Assembly: GCA_025464735.1 (NCBI GenBank) | Contig: JAODMX010000267.1 | Span: forward strand, 1 to 21,136 | Source: Frondihabitans sp. | GTDB lineage: Bacteria; Actinomycetota; Actinomycetes; Actinomycetales; Microbacteriaceae | Direction: 5' to 3' | DNA: 21,136 bases | Shown here: one piece after another, positions 1-6,823 of the stretch | Position numbering within the stretch: position 1 is the stretch's first letter | How the letters are laid out: each line of letters opens with the position of its first letter | Notes under the pieces: model-generated | What the model was told of the DNA's origin: nothing | What the model saw: only the letters and a program-made list of their open reading frames with translations | Databases searched by the model: none | Made by a program: the position numbers and the translations under genes

Positions 1-1420
1 AGCGGATGAGCAGCCGGTCGACCTGGTCGCGGTCGAGACCGTTGAGGTGGTCGGTGATCCACCGTGCTCGGTCGCCGGGAAGCGTCGGGAAGTCTTTTCC
101 GCCACCGATCGGCATTCCTGCCGTGTCGACGGTGCGCTCCACCCCGAGACGCGTCGTGGCCTCCGTCGAGAGGTGGCTGGACAGGGCTCGGAAGGTCGTC
201 CATTTGCCCCCGACCAACGACAGCACCTTCGACTTCGGGAGTGCCTCGACAGCAGTCTCGACGATCCTGTAGTCGCGCGAGACGAAGCCGGCGGCGAGAT
301 CGTCGTGCTTCGGCAGCGGGCGAACCCCCGAGTAGCGGTAGACGATCTCATCGCGCGTGATCGTGATCGTGGGGAAGACGTGCTTCACGAGGTCGAAGAA
401 GTAGTCGACCTCTTCCTCTGTGCAGATCGCGGGCTTGGACATGTCGGCCTCAAGGTCGGTGGTGCCGATCAGCACACGGCCCTTGAGCGGGTAGATCAGG
501 ACGATGCGGCCGTCGTTGTTCTCGAAGAAAAGCTCTCGGCCATTGGTCGCCTTGAGCAGCGCGGGGCTGTCGACAACGATGTGCGATCCCTTGGTGCCGC
601 CCATGTACTGCGACTCCGCGCCAAACACCTTGTTGGTGAGGTCGGTCCAGGGGCCGGACGCGTTGATCACGACGTCGGCTGTGACGACGAACTCGGTGCC
701 GCTCTCCACGTCGCGGACCAGGACACCCTCCTCCTTGGCGCCGATTGCTTCGACGTAGTTGGCGCTTCGGGCCTTCGCGGCCGAGCCCTCCCCGGATCCG
801 GCAGCCAGACCGTCCTTCAAGACGTCGAGCGCGAGACGCTCGGGCTCGTGCACGGAGGCGTCGTAGTAGGTGCCCGTGTACTTGAGGTTCTTGTTCAGCT
901 CGGGCATGTCGCGGAGGGCGGCCTTGCGAGTGCGGAACTTGTGCTTCGGCACGGTGCCGCCGTCGCGCGAGAAGGAGTCGTACAGCGTCATGCCGACCTC
1001 GATGAGGAGGGCACCTCGCTCCTTGGTGGAGCGCTGCTTGTGGGTGAGCATGCGCAGCGGAGCATTCAGGAGGCCGGAGAACGTCGAGAAGATCGGCATC
1101 GTGGTCTGAAGCGGCTTCACGTAGTGAGGCGCGATCTTGAGGAGGCCGTTGCGTTCCTCGACCGACTCACGGACGAGACGGAACTCGCCGTTCTCGAGGT
1201 AGCGGATGCCGCCGTGGATCATGTGCGACGAGGCGGCCGAGGCGCCCGAGGCGTAGTCGTTCCGCTCGACGAGGATCACGTCGACACCCTGGAGAGCCAG
1301 ATCGCGGAAGGTGGCGATGCCGTTGATTCCGCCACCGATGATCAAGACCTGAGCGGCGGGGCGCTCTTTGATTCGCTGCACATTGGAGCGGATGTCTTTT
1401 GTCTTCTTCGACGTAGTCAC
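1..1420 (-). CDS. glpD: Aerobic glycerol-3-phosphate dehydrogenase, C-terminus cut by window edge
   Basis: FAD-dependent enzyme that oxidises sn-glycerol 3-phosphate to dihydroxyacetone phosphate and passes electrons to the quinone pool at the membrane. Reading the minus strand from the GTG at 1420-1418 gives 473 uninterrupted codons. An FAD-binding dinucleotide fold (VLIIGGGINGIA) lies near residue 25, followed by SGASAASSHMIHGGIRYLE, which is typical of GlpD. Further in are KGSHIVVD, LIGTTDLEAD, YSGVRPLP and GGKWTTFR, in the order expected for the DAO/GlpD family. The other upstream GTG is closed by a stop, so 1420 is the best start; the ribosome binding site is weak (GAAAG). Family members are usually about 550-590 residues, so roughly the last 100 residues (the C-terminal GlpD domain) lie outside. 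It is divergent from a SorC-type regulator that probably controls it. Confidence 0.95.
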   Translation of the reverse strand, partial: MTTSKKTKDIRSNVQRIKERPAAQVLIIGGGINGIATFRDLALQGVDVILVERNDYASGASAASSHMIHGGIRYLENGEFRLVRESVEERNGLLKIAPHYVKPLQTTMPIFSTFSGLLNAPLRMLTHKQRSTKERGALLIEVGMTLYDSFSRDGGTVPKHKFRTRKAALRDMPELNKNLKYTGTYYDASVHEPERLALDVLKDGLAAGSGEGSAAKARSANYVEAIGAKEEGVLVRDVESGTEFVVTADVVINASGPWTDLTNKVFGAESQYMGGTKGSHIVVDSPALLKATNGRELFFENNDGRIVLIYPLKGRVLIGTTDLEADMSKPAICTEEEVDYFFDLVKHVFPTITITRDEIVYRYSGVRPLPKHDDLAAGFVSRDYRIVETAVEALPKSKVLSLVGGKWTTFRALSSHLSTEATTRLGVERTVDTAGMPIGGGKDFPTLPGDRARWITDHLNGLDRDQVDRLLIR

Positions 1421-1496
1421 TGGTCGGTCACTTTCGTTGCGTCTGGCGGTGTATGACCTCCATAATTGACCCGTGCGCGCAAGCGGTCAAGGCAGG

Positions 1497-1510
1497 TGCA
1501 CATATGTGCA
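1497..1510. promoter_or_regulatory. Perfect 14-bp palindrome, candidate operator of the SorC regulator
   Basis: TGCACATATGTGCA is its own reverse complement. It sits in the 102-bp gap between divergent glpD and the SorC-type gene and abuts the AAGGAG ribosome binding site of the latter. Symmetry and position suggest autoregulation and perhaps control of glpD. Binding by this regulator is inferred. Confidence 0.55.
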
Positions 1511-1522
1511 AGGAGAAACCCG

Positions 1523-2491
1523 ATGACGATTTTCGAGACGACACAGAGCGAGAAGACGCAGGATGCGCTGCGAGCTTCGCATCTCTACTATCTGCAGGAT
1601 CTGACGATGGAGGCGATCGCCCGAGAACTGGGCACGTCACGATCGTCGGTCTCCCGATTGCTGAGTTTCGCGCGGGAGACCGGGCTCGTCGACATCCAGA
1701 TCAAATCGCCACTCGACGAGGCGACGCAGGTCAGCGACGCGCTGCATCGCCGCTTCAACGTGGTCGCGCACGTCGTTCCAGTACCCGATCAGACGACCGA
1801 CGTCGACCGACTCGACCGGGTCGCCCTCTCGGCTGCACGAATTCTCAACGGCTTCGTCGACTCGAACATGATCGTGGGGATCGCCTGGGGCTCCACGGTG
1901 AGCGCAATCAGCCGGTATCTCGTACCGAAGTCGACGCACAACAGCGTCATCGTGCAGCTCAACGGTGCCGCCAATCCGAAGACCACAGGCATCGTCTACG
2001 CGAGCGAGATCCTGCGCCGTTTCGGCGATGCCTACGGCGCGAGCGTTCAGCAGTTCCCTGTCCCCGCCTTCTTCGACGACCCCCGGACGAAGCTCGCCCT
2101 CTGGAGGGAGCGCAGTACCCAGCGCGTTCTGGAACTGCAGGAATCGATGGACGTCGTTCTCTTCGGCGTCGGATCCCCCAACGCACTCGTGCCAAGCCAC
2201 GTCTACGCCGGCGGCTACCTCGAGAAGACCGACCACGAGAGCTTGCACCACGACGGCGTGGTCGGCGACGTCGCCACGGTGTTCTTCCGCGCCGACGGGT
2301 CGTCCACCGATATTGCGCTCAACACGCGCGCCTCGGGGCCCTCCCTCTCGACGATCCGCCGCGCACCCCGCCGGGTCTGCGTCGTCGCGGGCGACTCGAA
2401 GGCGGCCAGCCTGCGCGGCGCCTTCGCCGCCGGCCTCATCACCGACCTGATCGTCGACGAGAAGACGGCTCGGGCGCTCCTCGACGGCTAG
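1523..2491 (+). CDS. SorC/DeoR-type sugar-binding transcriptional regulator
   Basis: DNA-binding regulator of 322 residues. An N-terminal helix-turn-helix (LTMEAIARELGTSRSSVSRLL, about residues 27-47) is followed by a long effector domain of the SorC/CggR sugar-phosphate isomerase-like fold; typical pieces are IVGIAWGSTVSAISRYL, VVLFGVGSP and the C-terminal VVAGDSKAASLRGAFAAGLITDLIVDE. The start is the ATG at 1523, because AAGGAG lies seven bases before it and the helix-turn-helix begins at a normal distance; a longer reading from TTG 1466 has no such signal. It is divergent from glpD, so a polyol or glycerol-derived phosphate is a reasonable guess for the effector, but the sequence does not show which. 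A perfect palindrome at 1497-1510 suggests it represses itself. Its stop codon is the first edge of a large inverted repeat. Confidence 0.9.
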   Translation: MTIFETTQSEKTQDALRASHLYYLQDLTMEAIARELGTSRSSVSRLLSFARETGLVDIQIKSPLDEATQVSDALHRRFNVVAHVVPVPDQTTDVDRLDRVALSAARILNGFVDSNMIVGIAWGSTVSAISRYLVPKSTHNSVIVQLNGAANPKTTGIVYASEILRRFGDAYGASVQQFPVPAFFDDPRTKLALWRERSTQRVLELQESMDVVLFGVGSPNALVPSHVYAGGYLEKTDHESLHHDGVVGDVATVFFRADGSSTDIALNTRASGPSLSTIRRAPRRVCVVAGDSKAASLRGAFAAGLITDLIVDEKTARALLDG

Positions 2492-2590
2492 CGCGCGGAT
2501 CGAGCCGCTAAACCCTCGCGGTCGGCTGCCGCGGTGGTCCTAGGACTGGTGCCGGGGCCGACGTCGAGGGTCTAGCGGCTAATCGCGCGC
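2491..2590. terminator. Nested inverted repeat between convergent genes, probable bidirectional terminator
   Basis: The main arms are 2503-2518 (AGCCGCTAAACCCTCG) and 2565-2580 (CGAGGGTCTAGCGGCT), pairing at 15 of 16 positions. Inside them GTCGGC (2521-2526) pairs with GCCGAC, and outside them GCGCGCG (2491-2497) pairs with CGCGCGC (2584-2590). The apex holds the palindrome GTCCTAGGAC. There is no T-run, so this is not a textbook intrinsic terminator. The stop codon of the minus-strand gene (2572-2574) lies within the right arm. Confidence 0.55.
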
Positions 2591-3543
2591 GCCCGTCGGC
2601 CGGTCGCCGCACCGAGCGCAGCAAGTCCGAAGTCGGCGAACACGTACAAGAGGCGCGACAGGAGCGCGGCCGCCACCGCGGTCTCTGCATCCGTCACCGA
2701 CGTGAGCACGAGCGTGATCACGAATTCGCGAACGCCGAGGCCGGCCGGAAACGGAATGAGCAGGATCCCCAGCGACGACGCGAGCGCAAAGGCCGCGATA
2801 CTCGGGAGGAGACTGCGCACCGGGTCGACGCCGAGGCCGATCAGGATCAACCAGAGCTGGAGGCCGCCAAGAAGCCAGTTCGCAGCTTGAGCACCCGACG
2901 TGCGAGCGGCCACGACCCAGTCGTAGGTGAAGGCGGACGACGGTCGCCGCAGCACCTTCAACGCGAGACGGACGCCGAGCCGCAGCACCGTCGGCACCAG
3001 ACACGCGAGCAGGGCCACGCCCACGATCACGACCCACCAATACTCTCCGAGGAGGTGCGGGTCGATGAAGGGAAGCAGCGTCACGCCGATTCCGAGCCCG
3101 AGCGCGACCGAGACGAGCAGCGCAATCAGGCTCAGAACAATGGAGGAGGACCGACTCACACCGAGCTCCCCCGCCATCTGCGCCTGAGCGGCAATCGTCC
3201 ACACCGACCCCGGCAGGTATTTGCCGAGCTGGCTGATGAAATAGAGGCGCGCCCCGCGCACGACTCGAAGACGGACACCGAAGGCCGGCCACAGCACCGT
3301 CCACGACAGCATCGACAGCACCAGAGCGCCGAGGACCGCGACGAAGGCGACGACGAGCCAGCCGGGATTCATCGACGAGACCGCGGCCCAGATCGCAACC
3401 CGGTGCTCGACGATGTAGGCGACTCCCCCGACCAGGACTGCCACGAGGAAGACGATCTTGACGGCGGTCATTCCCCACTGTCGCCAGCCGGGGCGTCTCC
3501 CCGCCGATTCTGCATCTGTCACAGCCCTAAAGCCTAGCGGCAT
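2572..3543 (-). CDS. Polytopic membrane protein, UPF0104 / LPG-synthase-TM (flippase-like) family
   Basis: Integral membrane protein of 323 residues with about seven or eight hydrophobic segments (near 27-46, 60-85, 133-160, 168-190, 222-238, 247-265, 273-312). Two signatures support the family of lysylphosphatidylglycerol synthase transmembrane regions and related glycolipid proteins: GKYLPGSVWTIA around residues 107-118 and PFPAGLGVREF around 264-274. Members typically work with lipid-linked substrates at the membrane; the substrate cannot be read here. There is no soluble transferase domain, so it is not a full MprF. No ribosome binding site precedes ATG 3543. A GTG at 3522 (VTDAESAG) preceded by a TAGGCT box eight bases upstream is an alternative, leaderless start. 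It appears monocistronic, converging on the SorC-type regulator. Confidence 0.8.
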   Translation of the reverse strand: MPLGFRAVTDAESAGRRPGWRQWGMTAVKIVFLVAVLVGGVAYIVEHRVAIWAAVSSMNPGWLVVAFVAVLGALVLSMLSWTVLWPAFGVRLRVVRGARLYFISQLGKYLPGSVWTIAAQAQMAGELGVSRSSSIVLSLIALLVSVALGLGIGVTLLPFIDPHLLGEYWWVVIVGVALLACLVPTVLRLGVRLALKVLRRPSSAFTYDWVVAARTSGAQAANWLLGGLQLWLILIGLGVDPVRSLLPSIAAFALASSLGILLIPFPAGLGVREFVITLVLTSVTDAETAVAAALLSRLLYVFADFGLAALGAATGRRARAISR

Positions 3544-3552
3544 GAGCCGCGT

Positions 3553-3608
3553 GTCAACTTAATATTTCTCCTTTCATGTTAGTTATGTTTAAGTCTTACA
3601 TTTCCAAA
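3553..3608. promoter_or_regulatory. AT-rich divergent promoter region
   Basis: This stretch is far richer in A and T than anything nearby (AATATTT, TTAGTTATGTTTAAG). It separates the divergent membrane-protein gene from the small secreted-protein gene. On the minus strand TTGACA (3557-3552) is a perfect -35 box, but a TAGGCT -10 candidate lies only 15 bases on, shorter than ideal. The plus-strand promoter cannot be fixed by eye. Confidence 0.4.
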
Positions 3609-3623
3609 GCTAGGAGATTTGCC

Positions 3624-3944
3624 ATGAAGTCGAGAAAGAAGTCCGCCGCCCTTTTCGGAGCGGCAGCAATCGTAGGCGCGGCACTGGTCGCGCCAATCGC
3701 CGGTGCCGCACCAGCCGAGGCCGCCACGAGGTGTAACTCATTCAGATTCACCGAAACCTGGGCAGCGGCGAGGTGCCAGGGGGCAGGCTCAATGCGATTC
3801 AAGGTGACGTGCAATGCCGTATGGCCGTTCGCGCCCTGGACGAAGTACAGCGGCTGGATCGCGGTCGGTTCAGGCAGCAAGGACGTCACGGCGAGATTCC
3901 CGGATTGCGGCTGGACGGCAAGCGTCAGCGGCCAGTATCGCTAG
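3624..3944 (+). CDS. Small secreted four-cysteine protein of unknown function
   Basis: Predicted 106-residue exported protein. It begins with a basic n-region (MKSRKKS), a hydrophobic stretch (AALFGAAAIVGAALVAPIAG) and an Ala-X-Ala cleavage region ending AEA, with likely cleavage before ATRCNS. The mature part would be about 70 residues and contains exactly four cysteines (CNSF, RCQG, VTCN, PDCG), consistent with two disulfide bonds outside the cell. It is rich in Trp, Phe and Tyr. I do not recognise a named family. AGGAG at 3612-3616 is seven bases before ATG 3624, so this start is preferred over the longer reading from 3576. It stands alone, with a hairpin just downstream. A structural, antimicrobial or adhesive role is possible but nothing shown here decides it. 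Confidence 0.75.
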   Translation: MKSRKKSAALFGAAAIVGAALVAPIAGAAPAEAATRCNSFRFTETWAAARCQGAGSMRFKVTCNAVWPFAPWTKYSGWIAVGSGSKDVTARFPDCGWTASVSGQYR

Positions 3945-3960
3945 TCGTTGAAGAATGAAC

Positions 3961-3994
3961 GGATGGTGGGCGCACAACCTTGCGCTCACCATTC
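3961..3994 (+). terminator. Hairpin after the small secreted-protein gene
   Basis: GGATGGTGGGCGC (3961-3973) pairs with GCGCTCACCATTC (3982-3994) over 13 positions, two of them G-T wobbles, around an 8-nt loop. It lies between the stop of the secreted-protein gene and the stop of the convergent phosphatase gene, so it could end transcription from either side. No T-tract follows. Confidence 0.5.
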
Positions 3995-4013
3995 CCCGAA
4001 AAGCCTTGTGGGT

Positions 4014-4715
4014 TTAGAGGACGCCACCGAGAGGGTCCGGGGCGCGGCGGTCCTCGAGGATCTCACCGCCGATAGGCTCGCTCTCCCAGGTGTCGACCTT
4101 CCAGCCCGCCCGGGGCGTGCCCGAGACCACGATCACGCCGGTGTTGTGCAGCGTGTGGCTGGAGGTGAACGCCGGATCCAGATTGGTCGTTCGGCCGCCC
4201 AGCCACACCCGGATCGCCCCCGCGTGGCTCACGATCGCCACGGTCGAGTCGTCACCGTGTTGCTCGGCGACGTGAGCCACCGAGGCGTCGAAGCGGCGCC
4301 CGAAGTGCACGCCGTCGTAGGCCCCGGGAATCGTCGCGGTGAGGTCGCCCGCACCCCACTTCATGATCGGAGCGAGGTACGCCTTGAGTGATTCGGGATC
4401 CGTGCGGTCTTCGTAGTCGCCGGCCTCGATTTCGTGCACCCCCTCGAGGATGCCGATGGGAAGCCCGAGGGCGCGCCCGAGCGGCGCGGCCGTCTGCTGG
4501 GCGCGAGCGAGGGTGGACGCGTAGAGCCCGTCGATCTGCTCACCGCCGAGAGTCTGGGCGAGGGCGTCGGCCTGTTCACGGCCGAGGTCGGTGAGGTCGG
4601 GGCCGGGAGCGGCACTGGACAGGGCTCCCGAGACGTTGGCGGAGGTCTGGCCGTGGCGGATGAGAAGGAGGCGCACGCGACCAGGGTACGCCGCTGGATC
4701 CTGCGAATCCGCCAT
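4014..4715 (-). CDS. Histidine phosphatase family protein (phosphoglycerate mutase-like)
   Basis: Cytoplasmic phosphatase of 233 residues from the histidine phosphatase superfamily, which uses a phospho-histidine intermediate. The catalytic RHG motif is at residues 20-22 (LLLIRHGQTSAN). The second phosphate-pocket Arg is in STLARAQQTA (about R71), the acid/base Glu region is HEIEAGDYE (about 95-102), and the second catalytic His is in VSHAGAIR (about H164). Length is normal for the family, and the substrate cannot be told from sequence. The start is uncertain: ATG 4715 has no clear ribosome binding site and sits against overlapping palindromes, while GTG 4676 (MRLLLIRHG) would place the RHG motif at the usual distance. 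It is divergent from a GntR-type regulator that may control it. Confidence 0.85.
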   Translation of the reverse strand: MADSQDPAAYPGRVRLLLIRHGQTSANVSGALSSAAPGPDLTDLGREQADALAQTLGGEQIDGLYASTLARAQQTAAPLGRALGLPIGILEGVHEIEAGDYEDRTDPESLKAYLAPIMKWGAGDLTATIPGAYDGVHFGRRFDASVAHVAEQHGDDSTVAIVSHAGAIRVWLGGRTTNLDPAFTSSHTLHNTGVIVVSGTPRAGWKVDTWESEPIGGEILEDRRAPDPLGGVL

Positions 4716-4719
4716 GCAC

Positions 4720-4736
4720 GCAAGCTTGCATGCAAG
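4720..4736. promoter_or_regulatory. Two overlapping palindromes, candidate GntR operator
   Basis: GCAAGCTTGC (4720-4729) and CTTGCATGCAAG (4725-4736) are both perfect palindromes and share CTTGC. They lie in the 38-bp gap between the divergent phosphatase and GntR-type genes, just upstream of the TAGACT box. A dimeric repressor of the GntR type would suit such a site; the pairing of protein and site is inferred. Confidence 0.5.
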
Positions 4737-4741
4737 AGGAT

Positions 4742-4753
4742 TAGACTGACCGT
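4742..4753 (+). promoter_or_regulatory. -10 box positioned for a leaderless transcript of the GntR gene
   Basis: TAGACT (4742-4747) resembles the -10 consensus and ends six bases before ATG 4754, so transcription would begin at or next to the start codon. The only purine-rich stretch (AAGAGGA) is 13 bases away, too far for a normal ribosome binding site. No convincing -35 box is visible. Confidence 0.4.
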
Positions 4754-5407
4754 ATGCCTACCACCGCCCTCCCCGTCATCGATCTCGAGAAGGCCGCCGA
4801 GCGTGCCTACTCCGAGGTGAAAGCACAGATCATCCGGGGCGAGCTCACGGGAGGCTCCGCCATCAGCGAGAACGTCGTCTGCCAGGAGCTCGGCATGAGC
4901 CGCACCCCCGTGCACGAGGCTTTTCTCCGGCTCGCCTCCGAAGAACTCCTCACTCTCGAGTCGCGCAAGGGGGCGGTCGTCCGGCCGATGTCGCCGAGCG
5001 AGGCGGACGACGTCGTCGAGATGCGCGAAGCGATCGAGACGGCTGCCGCGCGAAGGGTCATCGAGCACGGGCCCGACGCCGACCTGGTGGCAACTCTCCG
5101 CAGCCTGCTCGACGTGCAGGCCGCCTGCGTCGAGGCATCGGACATTGACGGCTTCATCGACGCCGACGACGCCTTCCACTCCGCGGTCGTCTCAGCCTCG
5201 CGCAACCCGATCGCGATCCACTTCACGCGCCTCCTCCGGGATCGCGCTCAGCGCCTGCGTCACCACCTGATGAGGATCCGACCGGAGCATCTCGTCACGT
5301 CGCTCGGTGATCACCGGGAGCTCGCCCGAGCCATCGAAACCGGCGACGCGGAGGCCTACGCCGCGGCTCTGGGTCGCCACGTCGACGTGCTGCGCGGGCT
5401 CCTGTGA
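4754..5407 (+). CDS. GntR-family transcriptional regulator, FadR/FCD subgroup
   Basis: Regulator of 217 residues. The N-terminal winged helix-turn-helix (AYSEVKAQIIRGELTGGSAISE, then ELGMSRTPVHEAFLRLASEELL) occupies about residues 17-67 and is classic GntR. The rest is an all-helical FCD ligand domain: MREAIETAAARRVIE, then DADDAFHSAVV and GDHRELARAIETGD, which carry the Asp/His residues that usually bind a metal and a carboxylate ligand. Such proteins usually sense organic acids or sugar acids. Its stop overlaps the MFS gene start in a GTGA arrangement, so the two are co-transcribed and the transporter is its most likely target. Overlapping palindromes directly upstream fit autoregulation. 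Confidence 0.92.
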   Translation: MPTTALPVIDLEKAAERAYSEVKAQIIRGELTGGSAISENVVCQELGMSRTPVHEAFLRLASEELLTLESRKGAVVRPMSPSEADDVVEMREAIETAAARRVIEHGPDADLVATLRSLLDVQAACVEASDIDGFIDADDAFHSAVVSASRNPIAIHFTRLLRDRAQRLRHHLMRIRPEHLVTSLGDHRELARAIETGDAEAYAAALGRHVDVLRGLL

Positions 5408-6669
5408 GCGCCGTCGACACCGGCTCCGTTCGGGCGATTCGAGAGACTTCGGTCGTTCAGGCCCGACGAGTGCCGGCTTGGGTGATGGTCTTCGGCACGG
5501 TCTTCGTGTGCGCCTGGGGCGGCAACCAGTTCAGTCCCTTGCTGCTCATGTACGAGAACCGCGCCCACTATTCCGGGGTCCTCGTCAACGCCTTCCTCGG
5601 TGTCTACGTGCTCGGACTCGCCCCCGCCCTTCTGATCGCGGGGTCGCTGTCCGACCGGCACGGGCGCAAGCCACTGATGCTGGCAGCGCTGGCTGCTGCC
5701 GTCGTGGGCAGCGCTCTTCTGGCCTGCGGCGGCGTCGGCCCGGAGTTCCTCCTCGTCGGGCGTCTCTTTTCGGGAGCGGCGGTCGGCGTCGCCATGGCAG
5801 TGGGCACGAGCTGGATCAAGGAGCTCTCGCAGGCTCCCTTCGACGATCGCGCCGACCACGCGGCCGGCGCGCGACGGGGATCGCTGGCATTCACTCTCGG
5901 ATCCGGCATCGGAGCCCTCATCGCCGGGCTGATCGCGCAGTGGGGACCCGCACCTGAGGTGCTGCCGTTCGCCGTCCACATCCTGGTGACGCTTCCGTTC
6001 TTCGCCGTCGTTCTCGCGATCCCCGAGACGCAGGTGAACGGCGGCCTTTCCGGGCCGTGGTACCGCCAGCTCCGGATCCCGGCGGCCTCCCACAAGCGCT
6101 TCATCCGTGTGGTGGCCGTCTCGGCCCCGTGGATCTTCGTGGGCGCCGCGATCGGCTACGGGTACCTGCCCACGCAGCTTCGCTCGGCGACCGGGCCGTG
6201 GGGCCTCGTCTTCGCGACGGCCGCAACGGTCGTCGCGCTGGGCGTGTCATCGCTGTTCCAGCCTCTGGCGCGTCGGATCCACTCCGTCACGACCGCCCGC
6301 GGGCTGGCAACCATGGTGGCGCTCATCGCCACGGGGCTCGCGGTCGTGATCGTCTCGATCCAGCTCCAGTCGATCTGGCTCGGGCTTCTGGCCAACGCCA
6401 TCATCGGCGTCGGGATGGGAATCGGGCTCGTCTCGGGCCTTCAGGAGGTGCAGGCGATCGCAGGATCCCGCGACCTGGCCGGTCTCACGGGGGTCTTCTA
6501 CGCCGTCGCCTACCTCGGCTTCCTAGCGCCGGCGCTGATCGCGGCGGTCTCGTCGTTCGTGCCTGTCGTCACAATCCTCGCCGTCGTCATCGCCCTCGCG
6601 CTCGTCTCGTACCTGCTCGTGCTGGTCTCGTCGCGCAAGCACCTCCCCCCTTCAGCGTCTGCGCTCTGA
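5404..6669 (+). CDS. MFS transporter
   Basis: Major facilitator superfamily transporter of 421 residues with about 12 membrane segments, starting at GTG 5404 inside the stop of the regulator gene. The MFS loop 2-3 signature is present as GSLSDRHGRKPLM around residues 80-92. The second half begins after a loop near residue 220 (GPWYRQLRIPAASHKRFIRV). The protein ends in a short polar tail (SSRKHLPPSASAL). Substrate cannot be read from sequence; coupling to an FCD-type regulator makes an organic acid or similar small metabolite plausible, and drug efflux is an alternative. No catabolic enzyme lies in this two-gene operon, which would leave export as possible as import. Confidence 0.9.
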   Translation: MSAVDTGSVRAIRETSVVQARRVPAWVMVFGTVFVCAWGGNQFSPLLLMYENRAHYSGVLVNAFLGVYVLGLAPALLIAGSLSDRHGRKPLMLAALAAAVVGSALLACGGVGPEFLLVGRLFSGAAVGVAMAVGTSWIKELSQAPFDDRADHAAGARRGSLAFTLGSGIGALIAGLIAQWGPAPEVLPFAVHILVTLPFFAVVLAIPETQVNGGLSGPWYRQLRIPAASHKRFIRVVAVSAPWIFVGAAIGYGYLPTQLRSATGPWGLVFATAATVVALGVSSLFQPLARRIHSVTTARGLATMVALIATGLAVVIVSIQLQSIWLGLLANAIIGVGMGIGLVSGLQEVQAIAGSRDLAGLTGVFYAVAYLGFLAPALIAAVSSFVPVVTILAVVIALALVSYLLVLVSSRKHLPPSASAL

Positions 6670-6683
6670 GCACCGACGCCCAC

Positions 6684-6746
6684 CGGCGAGTGTCCGAAAT
6701 GTGCTGCCTCTCGGCCGCGCAGGCAGCACAGTGCGGACACTCGCCG
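6684..6746. repeat. Hairpin repeat A (26-nt arms, 11-nt loop)
   Basis: The left arm 6684-6709 begins CGGCGAGTGTCCG and ends TGTGCTGCCT. The right arm 6721-6746 is its reverse complement with two mismatches. The loop 6710-6720 contains CGGCCG. A second copy with the same design and orientation follows the next gene (7724-7786). It lies just after the MFS stop and could terminate transcription, but two related copies around one gene suggest a dispersed repeat. Confidence 0.75.
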
Positions 6747-6823
6747 ACTGTGGACGGGCAGCAGTTTTCCACAGATCTGCTGCTGCCACCCCGTGGGAGT
6801 GCGTGCGCTGCGAACGTGGGAGG

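Noticed and set aside
47..1456. Long plus-strand reading frame of 469 codons
   Set aside because: It is the shadow of glpD on the opposite strand; the minus-strand frame has all GlpD motifs.
1453..2511. Arg-rich 352-codon frame overlapping the SorC-type gene
   Set aside because: Low-complexity Arg/Pro composition and no family pattern, against a textbook regulator in the neighbouring frame.
6751..6776. CTGTGGA...TCCACAG with TTTTCCACA, resembling a DnaA box or origin
   Set aside because: A single imperfect match with no cluster of boxes, no AT-rich unwinding region and no dnaA/dnaN nearby.
6701..6823. Longer start for the DUF559 gene from GTG 6701
   Set aside because: The extra 41 residues run through hairpin A and do not resemble the family N-terminus.
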